10,165 nt of DNA. Origin: Chlamydiota bacterium (GTDB lineage Bacteria; Auribacterota; UBA3054; B51-G9). Below are positions 1 through 5,485 of this stretch, piece by piece. The stretch is from the NCBI GenBank assembly GCA_030596365.1, contig JAUVKG010000063.1, positions 1 through 10,165 of the forward strand. The letters run 5' to 3'. Under the pieces are notes generated by a model that was not told where the DNA came from, ran no database searches, and saw nothing but the letters and a program-made list of their open reading frames with translations. The translations under genes and the position numbers were made by a program. Numbering within the stretch: the stretch's first letter is position 1; each line of letters starts with the position of its first letter.

Positions 1-471
1 GCAGGTGAAGACCCTCGATTTATTGCACGAAGAATGGTGATTTTTGCCAGCGAAGATATCGGTTGCGCAGACCCGCTTGCTCTGTCACAGGCAGTTGCCT
101 GTTTCCAGGCAGTTGAGCGGATAGGATTGCCGGAAGCAAGAATAAATCTCGGACACGTAGTCGTTTATCTTGCTTGTTCACCGAAAAGCAATGCTACTTA
201 CGCTGCATTAAACAAAGCGATGGAAGATGTGCAAAGCGGCAGGACGCTTGAGGTGCCGCGACACTTACGTACACAGCACAAAGGTGCTAAAGAACTTGGA
301 CATACCGGCTATAAATATAGTCATGATTATGACGGACATTATGTTGCTCAGGATTATCTTCCGGCACCACGAAGATATTATGAGCCGACAAATGAAGGTT
401 GGGAAGCAAAAATCGCTGATCGGCTGGTACGCTGGCGCACTCAAAAACCGGGTACGGCGATAAAAAATTAA
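1..471 (+). CDS. rarA: Replication-associated recombination protein A (RarA/MgsA), C-terminal part, 5'-truncated by the window
   Basis: The reading frame is open from base 1 (A-G-E-D-P-R-F-I-A-R-R-M...) to a TAA at 469-471, so the first ATG at 34 is internal and the gene starts upstream. About 156 residues are visible. They match the C-terminal tetramerisation region of the RarA/MgsA/WRNIP1 family: the stretch with SEDIG and GLPEA, then VYLACSPKSN, then the hallmark GYKYSHDYDGHYVAQDYLP, which corresponds to the YKYPHDY...YLP signature of the family. The N-terminal AAA+ ATPase with the Walker motifs is outside the window. Family knowledge: RarA is a cytosolic ATPase acting at stalled replication forks and single-stranded DNA gaps. 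The stop codon lies 24 bp before rny, so the two genes may be co-transcribed; I see no terminator between them. Confidence 0.93.
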   Translation, partial: AGEDPRFIARRMVIFASEDIGCADPLALSQAVACFQAVERIGLPEARINLGHVVVYLACSPKSNATYAALNKAMEDVQSGRTLEVPRHLRTQHKGAKELGHTGYKYSHDYDGHYVAQDYLPAPRRYYEPTNEGWEAKIADRLVRWRTQKPGTAIKN

Positions 472-486
472 ATATATAATTAAATA

Positions 487-491
487 AGGAG
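487..491 (+). promoter_or_regulatory. Shine-Dalgarno site of rny
   Basis: AGGAG (within AAGGAG) ends 4 nt before the ATG at 496. It is the strongest Shine-Dalgarno match in the window. Most other genes here (ymdB, the lipoprotein, the 5048 gene, the adaptor and the ATPase) have none, which makes this site informative. Confidence 0.75.
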
Positions 492-495
492 TAAT

Positions 496-2049
496 ATGGA
501 AACACTTATATTAACAGTTGGCATAGGAATCGTCGGATTCGCCATAGGAGCAATTATTGTAGTTCTAATCAACAAACGCAGCGTCCGTTCGGCTGAAAAT
601 CGCGCTGAAGAAGTAATTGATAAAGCAAAAAAAGAATCTCAATCAATTATACGTGAAGGTAAAATTGAAGTAAAAGAACAACTTCAAAAAACTCGCTTGG
701 AATTTGAACGCACAACTAAAGAACAGCGGAAAGAAATACGTCAGCAAGAACAATGGCTCGAACAAAAAAAGGAAAATTTAGATAAACGTGTTGACATCAT
801 CGAACAGAGAGAAAAAGATTACGAACAGGAAAAAGATAAATTGGTTAGACAAAAACAAATAGTCGAACAAAGCCGTGAGCGCGTTCATAAACTTGTTCAA
901 GAAGAAGAGCAGGCATTGCAAAAAATTGCCGGGTTGAGTAAGGAAGAAGCTGTCAAACATCTTATGGAAAAACTTGAACGCGAAGTTGAGTATGAAGCTG
1001 CTACTTACATTCGTAAAAAGCAGCAGGAAGCACATGAAGACGCAGATAGAATCGCAAAAGATATTATCAGTCAGGCAATCCAACGCTCTGCTTCCGACCA
1101 TGTCGCTGAAACAACTGTTTGCTCAGTCTCGTTACCAAGCGATGACCTTAAAGGCAGAATCATCGGAAGGGAAGGCCGTAATATTCGCGCACTCGAAAAT
1201 GGAACGGGTGTGGAAATTCTTATTGACGATACTCCTAACGCAGTTGTAATTTCAGGCTTCGACCCGGTACGACGGGAAGTAGCACGCAGAACATTGGAAC
1301 GTTTAATTGCCGATGGCAGAATTCATCCTGCGCGTATTGAAGAGATCCTTAAGAAAGTTAAAAAAGATCTTGACAAAGAAATCATCGAGACAGGTGCAAA
1401 ATCAGCGCTGGAACTCGGTATCAGCGGTTTAGCTCCGGAATTGCTAAAATTAATCGGTCGACTCAGATTCCGCACAAGTTACGGACAAAATCTCTTGAAT
1501 CACAGCATGGAAGTCGCAAGAATAATGAGCGCGATGGCAGAAGAACTTCACGAAAATGTTCAACGCGCAAAAATTATCGGCCTGCTGCACGATCTTGGTA
1601 AAGCGGTTGATCATGAAGTCGAAGGTGCTCACGCCGCAATTGGAGCCGATATTGTAAAACGTCAAAGAATGCCTGAAGAAATCATTAACGCAGTCGCGGC
1701 TCATCATAATGAAGTGGAACCAAGATCGGTTCTCGCCGTTCTCGCAAGCGCAGCGGATGCTATTTCAGCTGCAAGGCCGGGTGCCAGAAGTGAAGCTTAC
1801 GATATGTACCTTAAACGCATTGAAAGTCTTGAAAAAATCGCTACTGAATGTGACGGCGTCCAAAGCGCTTATGCAATTCAAGCAGGTCGCGAAGTTCGTG
1901 TTATGGTTAATGCTGATGAAATCACTGATAATCAAGCTATTGCTACCGCGAGAAATATCGCAAAACGAGTGTCGGACGAAATGCAGTTCCCGGGCGAAAT
2001 TAAAGTTATGGTTGTACGCGAAACACGTGTTACTGAATATGCAAGATGA
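496..2049 (+). CDS. rny: Ribonuclease Y (membrane-anchored endoribonuclease)
   Basis: The 517-aa product has the usual family length (about 520 aa) and full domain order. Residues 2-25 form a hydrophobic N-terminal anchor. Residues about 28-200 are a long charged coiled coil rich in E, K and Q. A KH RNA-binding domain follows, with GRIIGREGRN at 220-229. The HD domain then shows the metal-binding set: H336, the H365-D366 pair in LLHDLGK, AHH at 402-404 and D421 in AADAISAARPGARSE. The C-terminal region ends in VVRETRVTEYAR. Family knowledge: RNase Y is tethered to the inner membrane and makes initiating endonucleolytic cuts in mRNA, often with degradosome partners. The start is fixed by AAGGAG at 486-491. 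ymdB follows, as in Bacillus subtilis, but here 120 bp of repeats separate them. The stop codon abuts a heptamer array. No key residue is missing. Confidence 0.97.
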   Translation: METLILTVGIGIVGFAIGAIIVVLINKRSVRSAENRAEEVIDKAKKESQSIIREGKIEVKEQLQKTRLEFERTTKEQRKEIRQQEQWLEQKKENLDKRVDIIEQREKDYEQEKDKLVRQKQIVEQSRERVHKLVQEEEQALQKIAGLSKEEAVKHLMEKLEREVEYEAATYIRKKQQEAHEDADRIAKDIISQAIQRSASDHVAETTVCSVSLPSDDLKGRIIGREGRNIRALENGTGVEILIDDTPNAVVISGFDPVRREVARRTLERLIADGRIHPARIEEILKKVKKDLDKEIIETGAKSALELGISGLAPELLKLIGRLRFRTSYGQNLLNHSMEVARIMSAMAEELHENVQRAKIIGLLHDLGKAVDHEVEGAHAAIGADIVKRQRMPEEIINAVAAHHNEVEPRSVLAVLASAADAISAARPGARSEAYDMYLKRIESLEKIATECDGVQSAYAIQAGREVRVMVNADEITDNQAIATARNIAKRVSDEMQFPGEIKVMVVRETRVTEYAR

Positions 2050-2051
2050 TT

Positions 2052-2088
2052 CGATTTTGGATTTATGATTTGTGATTTTGGATTTATT
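2052..2088 (+). repeat. Heptamer array with unit TDNGATT, directly after the rny stop
   Basis: Four in-phase 7-bp units fit TDNGATT at 2057-2063, 2064-2070, 2071-2077 and 2078-2084. They differ only in the second and third bases (TG, AT, GT, TG). A partial unit, CGATT, precedes at 2052-2056 and TATT follows. From memory, TDNGATT is also the consensus given for class 1 heptanucleotide repeats in cyanobacterial tRNA-Leu(UAA) introns; the resemblance is by pattern only. The array begins within 3 bp of the rny stop codon, so it lies in the rny 3' UTR and the rny-ymdB spacer. Confidence 0.8.
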
Positions 2089-2090
2089 AA

Positions 2091-2164
2091 CACCGATTAC
2101 TGACACCTGAATAGGGCAGCCACATAGGGATGCCCCTACTAACACCTGACACCTGACACCTGAC
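2091..2164 (+). repeat. ACACCTG heptamer array split by a hairpin element
   Basis: Three perfect tandem ACACCTG units occupy 2142-2162. One more copy lies at 2103-2109, preceded by a diverged stretch from 2091 (CACCGATTACTG). A hairpin-forming element at 2114-2139 interrupts the array. On the minus strand the units read GTCAGGT, GTCAGTA and GTTAGTA, close to the GTTGGTA units of the array at 4771. The array ends 7 bp before the ymdB ATG, so it occupies the position of a ribosome-binding site. Confidence 0.75.
2114..2139 (-). repeat. REP-like imperfect hairpin with GTAG head, inserted in the heptamer array
   Basis: Read on the minus strand, the element starts with GTAG (complement of 2136-2139). 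An imperfect palindrome follows: arms GGGCA and TGCCC (2131-2135 and 2114-2118), one T/C mismatch, two further G-C pairs and a 6-nt loop (2122-2127). A GTAG or GGAG tetranucleotide 5' of an imperfect stem is the layout of REP sequences associated with RAYT transposases. ACACCTG heptamers lie on both sides, which suggests insertion into a pre-existing array. Only one copy is present here, so its repetitive nature is inferred. Confidence 0.55.
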
Positions 2165-2169
2165 TTAAT

Positions 2170-2949
2170 ATGCGCATCCTTATTATTGGAGATATCGTCG
2201 GAAGACCGGGCAGAAAAGCTGTAAAAGCTCTTGTACCGGTGCTGCGTGACGAATTGAAATACGATTTGTTTATCGCTAACGCTGAAAACGCCGCAGGCGG
2301 GAAAGGAATCACTACCAATACAATGAATGAACTTTTTGATTCCGGAGTTGATGTAATCACCACCGGCGATCATGTTTATCAGCAAAGTTGCGCAGCAGAC
2401 GCACTGGAAAACCCAAAAATAATTCGCCCTTTGAATTACCCCGACGCTGCTCCGGGCAATGGCTGGACAATTGTAGAAACTTATGCAGGCATAAAAGTGG
2501 CTGTTATTAATTTGATTGGCCGTGTTTTCATGAAACCTGTTGATTGTCCATTCAAAGCTGTTGAAAATATTCTTGAAGAAATTCGTCGGCAGACAAATAT
2601 TATCATCGTTGATATTCACGCCGAAGCAACCAGTGAAAAAATCGCAATGGGATGGTTTCTGGATGGGCAGGTGTCAGCAGTTTGCGGCTCTCATACTCAC
2701 GTCCAAACCGCCGATAACAGAACCCTTCCAAACGGTACCGCATGCCTTACCGACCTTGGAATGACAGGCGCGCGCGACTCTATTCTCGGCTGTGAAGTGG
2801 AACCGGTTATGAATCATTTTTTAACCGGAATGCCCAACCGGTATAAAATCGCGAAAGAAAATGTATGGCTTACGGGAGCATTAATCGATATAGATGACTC
2901 AACCGGCAAAGCTAATTCTATAGAACTTGTAAGAAAAAAAACAACTTAA
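2170..2949 (+). CDS. ymdB: YmdB-family metallophosphoesterase (TIGR00282 type)
   Basis: The 259-aa product aligns along its length with Bacillus YmdB, a cytosolic dinuclear-metal phosphodiesterase of 2',3'- and 3',5'-cyclic nucleotides that affects biofilm gene expression. Visible ligands keep the Bacillus numbering: D8 in IGDIVGRPGR, E39-N40 in AENAAGGKG, H68, H150 in DIHAEATSEK, and H175/H177 in GSHTHVQTADNR. The C-terminal GMTGARDSILG is also typical. One oddity is that the usual GNH motif reads GDH, with D67 replacing the metal-binding Asn, and the following aromatic is Tyr rather than Trp. Adjacency to rny is shared with Bacillus. The ATG at 2170 gives the canonical N-terminus MRILIIGD, but no Shine-Dalgarno precedes it; the space is filled by ACACCTG repeats. 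The next gene begins 23 bp downstream. Confidence 0.95.
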   Translation: MRILIIGDIVGRPGRKAVKALVPVLRDELKYDLFIANAENAAGGKGITTNTMNELFDSGVDVITTGDHVYQQSCAADALENPKIIRPLNYPDAAPGNGWTIVETYAGIKVAVINLIGRVFMKPVDCPFKAVENILEEIRRQTNIIIVDIHAEATSEKIAMGWFLDGQVSAVCGSHTHVQTADNRTLPNGTACLTDLGMTGARDSILGCEVEPVMNHFLTGMPNRYKIAKENVWLTGALIDIDDSTGKANSIELVRKKTT

Positions 2950-2960
2950 CAAACATTATA

Positions 2961-2966
2961 AAGGTG
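2961..2966 (+). promoter_or_regulatory. Shine-Dalgarno site deciding the 2973 start
   Basis: AAGGTG ends 6 nt before the ATG at 2973. An in-frame GTG at 2964 would place the start codon inside this ribosome-binding sequence, so I take the ATG at 2973 as the true start. Confidence 0.6.
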
Positions 2967-2972
2967 AGAATT

Positions 2973-3350
2973 ATGAATGATCAATGCAATGAAAGCTTTA
3001 TGGAAAAACGTGTCAGAATCACTTTAAGAAGAAACTTTAAAGAAATGCCTGTCGATATTATGCGCGGAGCTGTTACCGGCACAAACTCTGTTGGCATTTC
3101 TATTAGCGGACGCCATTTTCAGGAAGTAATGGACACTGTATCCGGCGAGTATGATCAAAGGCCGTTATCCAAATTAAACAAGATATTTTTTATCCCTTTT
3201 TCCTCTATTAAATATCTTGAAGTTATAATTTCGGGTACTAAAGCTGCTGATTTAGCTGATAGAATTGAAAACAATCCTGTCCTGAAAACCCCGATTAAAG
3301 AATTTACTTATTCACCAAAATCAACTAAAACCCGTAACGCCGATATATGA
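2973..3350 (+). CDS. Unrecognised 125-aa cytosolic protein, possibly a small beta-barrel
   Basis: I do not recognise this protein. It has no signal peptide, membrane segment or cysteine cluster. Residues about 10-85 alternate short hydrophobic strands with turns: VRITLRRNF, VDIMRGAVTG, SVGISISGR, then KIFFIPFSSIKYLEVI. That last motif and the G-x-V-x-G turn recall Sm/Hfq-like or PilZ-like small barrels, in which an IPxSSIxxLE strand closes the fold; this is a guess from the pattern. The C-terminal 35 residues are polar and probably flexible. The gene lies 23 bp after ymdB with its own AAGGTG, and its TGA overlaps the comF start as ATGA, so it is probably co-transcribed and coupled with comF. 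A role in RNA metabolism would suit the location but is unproven. Confidence 0.8.
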   Translation: MNDQCNESFMEKRVRITLRRNFKEMPVDIMRGAVTGTNSVGISISGRHFQEVMDTVSGEYDQRPLSKLNKIFFIPFSSIKYLEVIISGTKAADLADRIENNPVLKTPIKEFTYSPKSTKTRNADI

Positions 3351-4081
3351 TAACAAAATTCTTTGCCCGGGCATTTACAGCCGCGGTGGATTTATTCTAT
3401 CCACCTCAATGCCTGCTTTGCTATAAAACTTTAACGGGTAAAGAAAAACATATTTGTGATAAATGCTTTGATCTATTGCCGCTTATTAATGGACCGCATT
3501 GCCCTAAATGCTCACGACCCATAAGAACCAGAAACGGAGAAAACCAGTTGTGCGGAATATGTAGAATTCAGCCAAATAAAGATTTTAAAATTACTGTTGC
3601 CGCAGCAGAATATCAGGGCTTAATGAAACGCCTTATTCATCTGTATAAATATGAAAGACAGCAATTTCTATCTAATTTATTTGCTCGTATTATTGCAGAA
3701 CAAGCTGTAAAAAAGAAAGTGGCGGATACTTTTGACCTGCTCGTTCCTATTCCTTTACACTGGACTCGTAAAAGATGGCGGGGCTTTAATCAGGCAAGAG
3801 AGATCTGCAGAAGTATAAGTCCTTTAATTAATGTCCCGGTTATTCCGGAATCGGCTTTTCGCAGAGTTCGTAAAACAACTCCGCAAGTGCAGCTGAATGC
3901 TGCAAGCAGAACATCAAATATTCGTGGTGCTTTTGATGTTCGTAAAACTAAATATATAAAAGATAAAAACATTGCTCTGGTTGATGATGTATATACAACA
4001 GGCGCTACTTCCGGCGAATGCTCACGGATGTTGCTTCGCTCAGGCGCTAAGTCGGTTTCTTTATTGATTATTGCCAGATAA
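3347..4081 (+). CDS. comF: ComF-family phosphoribosyltransferase-like protein
   Basis: The 244-aa product has the standard ComF architecture. The N-terminus carries a cysteine-rich zinc-binding region with pairs C22/C25, C37/C40, C52/C55 and C69/C72, in motifs such as PPQCLLC, CDKC, CPKC and CGIC. A type I phosphoribosyltransferase domain follows. It includes LVPIPLHWTRKRWRGFNQA and the PRPP-binding loop ALVDDVYTTGATS, with D213-D214 and the TTGAT turn at 217-221. Family knowledge: ComFC homologues act in the cytosol during DNA uptake in naturally competent bacteria, but the family is widespread in species not known to be competent and the reaction is unsettled. The ATG overlaps the previous stop (ATGA), which indicates translational coupling; no separate Shine-Dalgarno is obvious. 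No other competence gene is in the window. Confidence 0.93.
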   Translation: MITKFFARAFTAAVDLFYPPQCLLCYKTLTGKEKHICDKCFDLLPLINGPHCPKCSRPIRTRNGENQLCGICRIQPNKDFKITVAAAEYQGLMKRLIHLYKYERQQFLSNLFARIIAEQAVKKKVADTFDLLVPIPLHWTRKRWRGFNQAREICRSISPLINVPVIPESAFRRVRKTTPQVQLNAASRTSNIRGAFDVRKTKYIKDKNIALVDDVYTTGATSGECSRMLLRSGAKSVSLLIIAR

Positions 4082-4114
4082 AAAATTTAACCCCTGTGAC
4101 TAACTTCTATTATT

Positions 4115-4726
4115 ATGAAAATTTTTACAAAAAAACAATTTAAATTCTTCTCATATTTCTTAGCTTCAGTATTAATTGTTGCTGTCCTGTCTTCATGTTC
4201 TGTTGTTGATACTAAAGTGACTAAATCTGATAATGTTAAACTTCCGGGCAAACATACTTTCAGAATTAATTATAAAATTCACGACCCGGACGGAGAAGAT
4301 ATAACAGAAGAAATCATGAGTGATGATATCGATCGCTGGATGTTGTTCATCGGGGCTTGTGACAGAGCTAAAAGAGCATTCGAAGAATTAGGGTATAAAC
4401 TTATTTATGATCCGGGGGTTCCTGCAGACTTTATCGTTGACATAGGTTTTAGCGCTTGGTATTCTGATAAAATAACAAAAGAGCAAATGCTCGATCAGAA
4501 ACCTGCAACTTTACTTATGGGTATGAAAGACGATAAATACTTCTATCATTACGCCGTTCTTAGTATCCTCGCTAAAGATCCAAGCTTGGATTCCGATGAG
4601 TTCGTTGTCGTTTGGGAAGGAAAAGGTATCTGTAAATTGGAAACTGATGATATTACCCAAGCTCAATTCCCTATCATGACAGAACTTCTTGAAGAATATC
4701 CTGAAGCCGATCGAAGAAGAAAATGA
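4115..4726 (+). CDS. Putative lipoprotein, possibly DUF4136-like
   Basis: The 203-aa product begins with a clear lipoprotein signal peptide: a basic N-region (MKIFTKKQFK), a hydrophobic core at about 11-25 and the lipobox L-S-S-C with the modifiable Cys at 28. The mature part is acidic. It contains DRAKRAFEELGYKLIYDP followed by ADFIVDIGFSAWYSDK, faintly like DUF4136 lipoproteins, where an invariant 'GY...ADFLV' segment follows a helix; this link is weak. No enzyme motif is visible. The probable location is the periplasmic face of the inner or outer membrane. The start lies 33 bp after comF without a Shine-Dalgarno; the ATG at 4115 is chosen because it precedes the signal peptide directly. 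The stop lies 2 bp before hairpin element A. It could be expressed by read-through from comF. Confidence 0.8.
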   Translation: MKIFTKKQFKFFSYFLASVLIVAVLSSCSVVDTKVTKSDNVKLPGKHTFRINYKIHDPDGEDITEEIMSDDIDRWMLFIGACDRAKRAFEELGYKLIYDPGVPADFIVDIGFSAWYSDKITKEQMLDQKPATLLMGMKDDKYFYHYAVLSILAKDPSLDSDEFVVVWEGKGICKLETDDITQAQFPIMTELLEEYPEADRRRK

Positions 4727-4728
4727 GT

Positions 4729-4752
4729 GGAGGGACGCTGTCCCCAGCGTCC
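4729..4752 (+). repeat. REP-like hairpin element, copy A
   Basis: The head GGAG (4729-4732) is followed by arm GGACGCTG (4733-4740), loop TCCC (4741-4744) and arm CAGCGTCC (4745-4752), an 8-bp perfect stem. It starts 2 bp after the lipoprotein stop. No T-run follows, so it is not a classical intrinsic terminator, though it could protect the 3' end of the mRNA. Copies B (6807-6830) and C (6876-6899, opposite strand) share head, loop and stem length. Confidence 0.8.
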
Positions 4753-4770
4753 TGATTGGAGTGGTGAATG

Positions 4771-4830
4771 GTTGGTAATTGGTAGTTGGTAGTTGGTAGT
4801 TGGTAGTTGGTAGTTGGTAGTTGGTAATTA
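4771..4830 (+). repeat. Tandem heptamer array, (R)TTGGTA x8
   Basis: Eight consecutive 7-bp units run from 4771 to 4826. Seven are GTTGGTA and the second is ATTGGTA; a partial unit ATTA ends the array. A looser GTGGTGA-like unit precedes at 4761-4767. The period is exactly 7 throughout. Read on the minus strand it gives TACCAAC units and a spurious open frame. It starts 18 bp after hairpin copy A. Confidence 0.92.
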
Positions 4831-4870
4831 ACCCCTGCCCGAAGGACGAAAGAGGATTCTCCACTTAAAA

Positions 4871-4924
4871 ATTGGATATTCGGTGTTCGACATTGGATAT
4901 TCAATTCGATGATTGATATTCAGG
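4871..4924 (+). repeat. Degenerate heptamer array, RTT-type
   Basis: Five phased 7-bp units run from 4871 to 4905; each begins ATT or GTT, and ATTGGAT occurs twice (4871 and 4892). Two 6-bp units (4906-4917) and ATTCAGG (4918-4924) continue the pattern less exactly. Only the period and the RTT start are kept, while the last four bases vary. It lies 40 bp from the GTTGGTA array. Confidence 0.6.
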
Positions 4925-4933
4925 AAGTTCCTG
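4921..4933. promoter_or_regulatory. Operator-like 13-bp dyad
   Basis: CAGGAA at 4921-4926 and TTCCTG at 4928-4933 form a perfect inverted repeat around a single G. The spacing is too short for a stable RNA hairpin with all pairs but suits a dimeric DNA-binding protein. It lies about 115 bp upstream of the 5048 start. It could be fortuitous, or an edge of the neighbouring heptamer array. Confidence 0.25.
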
Positions 4934-4977
4934 GGGAAAGTGAGAAATTGGGAATTTACTTCTAAAATCTTAAATCG

Positions 4978-5020
4978 TTAATCCTTGTTCTTAAATCAAT
5001 TTTATAATTTTAGTTGATTT
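4978..5020 (+). promoter_or_regulatory. AT-rich promoter candidate with TATAAT and a 7-bp dyad
   Basis: A perfect TATAAT lies at 5003-5008, 39 bp before the ATG at 5048. The best -35 options are poor: TTAATC at 4978-4983 with 19-bp spacing, or TTGTTC at 4985-4990 with only 12 bp. The TATAAT sits in the loop of an inverted repeat, AAATCAA (4993-4999) and TTGATTT (5014-5020), which could be an operator or a weak hairpin. It is the only promoter-like signal I see before the 5048-6732 pair. Confidence 0.3.
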
Positions 5021-5047
5021 ATTCTTTTAAATCAGGCACTAATTGCC

Positions 5048-5485
5048 ATGCAAAAAATCATTAAATTCTTATGGGGACTCTCTTCTCCTTTCCGCATCGC
5101 CGCAAGTTTAGCGGTGGGTGTCACGCTGGGAATCTGCTTTGCGGGAAGTCCGGTATGGCTTGTAATTCTTGCTTTATGCTTAATATTAAGAACTCACATT
5201 TCATCTTTGCTTGTCGGATTTATCACAGGAAACATCCTTAAAATCATTTTAAATGGTTTTTACGAACCGGCAGGAAAAACGATACTTCTTTATAACGAAA
5301 TTTTCTGGCAGAAACTTCTTTCACAACCCGTAATTTGTTATTTAAATCTTAATGTCGGAAAGGTTATGGGAAATCTGTTTATCGCAATTGTTTGCGGATT
5401 AATCATCTTCATTTTCCTCTTCTCTATACTAAAAAATATTCATTACGACATGTCGCCAAAATACAAAATGAGGAAGTTAATATGA
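5048..5485 (+). CDS. TIGR03546/DUF2062-like integral membrane protein
   Basis: The 145-aa product is strongly hydrophobic. About 15-33, 35-48, 52-68 and 105-128 are membrane-segment candidates. The N-terminal pattern SPFRIAASLAVGVTLGICFAGSPVWLVILALCLILRTHIS matches the 'P.qiAlgfalGmllG..P' region of DUF2062 and TIGR03546 proteins. Family knowledge: TIGR03546 members form a two-gene pair with TIGR03545 in a small fraction of outer-membrane bacteria, with no known function. The downstream gene here looks like TIGR03545, which supports the call. The TGA at 5483-5485 overlaps the next ATG at 5482 (ATGA), so the two are translationally coupled. The start at 5048 has no Shine-Dalgarno but gives the expected N-terminus. 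A plain DUF2062 protein is the alternative. Confidence 0.72.
   Translation: MQKIIKFLWGLSSPFRIAASLAVGVTLGICFAGSPVWLVILALCLILRTHISSLLVGFITGNILKIILNGFYEPAGKTILLYNEIFWQKLLSQPVICYLNLNVGKVMGNLFIAIVCGLIIFIFLFSILKNIHYDMSPKYKMRKLI
5470..5476 (+). promoter_or_regulatory. Shine-Dalgarno site deciding the 5482 start
   Basis: GAGGAAG ends 5 nt before the ATG at 5482. The open frame extends upstream to an ATG at 5392, but that extension lies inside the preceding gene and lacks such a site, so 5482 is the start. Confidence 0.7.

Larger units (their letters stand above)
4727..5047. other. 321-bp gene-free, repeat-rich intergenic region
   Basis: No credible gene lies here. In order it holds a GGAG-headed hairpin (4729-4752), a perfect GTTGGTA-type heptamer array (4771-4830), a non-repetitive C/G-rich patch (4831-4864), a degenerate RTT-heptamer array (4871-4924), a 13-bp dyad (4921-4933) and a very AT-rich tail (about 4960-5030) with a 7-bp dyad and a TATAAT. 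The last part is the likely promoter region for the 5048-6732 gene pair. Confidence 0.75.

Noticed and set aside
1765..2619. Long minus-strand open frame (284 codons) over rny and ymdB
   Set aside because: It lies antisense to two genes with full family motifs, has no recognisable domain and runs through the intergenic repeats; it is a shadow frame.
4729..4752. Hairpin copy A as an intrinsic terminator of the lipoprotein gene
   Set aside because: The stem is followed by TGATTGGAG with no T-run, and the same element recurs elsewhere in either orientation, so a repeat is the better call.
4771..4830. Possible CRISPR array
   Set aside because: The units are directly tandem 7-mers without spacers, and no cas gene is present.
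4511..4904. Minus-strand open frames encoding repeated TTNYQLP
   Set aside because: The peptide repeat is only the translation of the 7-bp DNA array (three units make 21 nt, seven codons); no ribosome-binding site or flanking domain supports a gene.
5392..5481. Upstream start for the TIGR03545-like gene
   Set aside because: The extra 30 residues overlap the preceding membrane gene in another frame, while GAGGAAG and a membrane anchor directly support the ATG at 5482.
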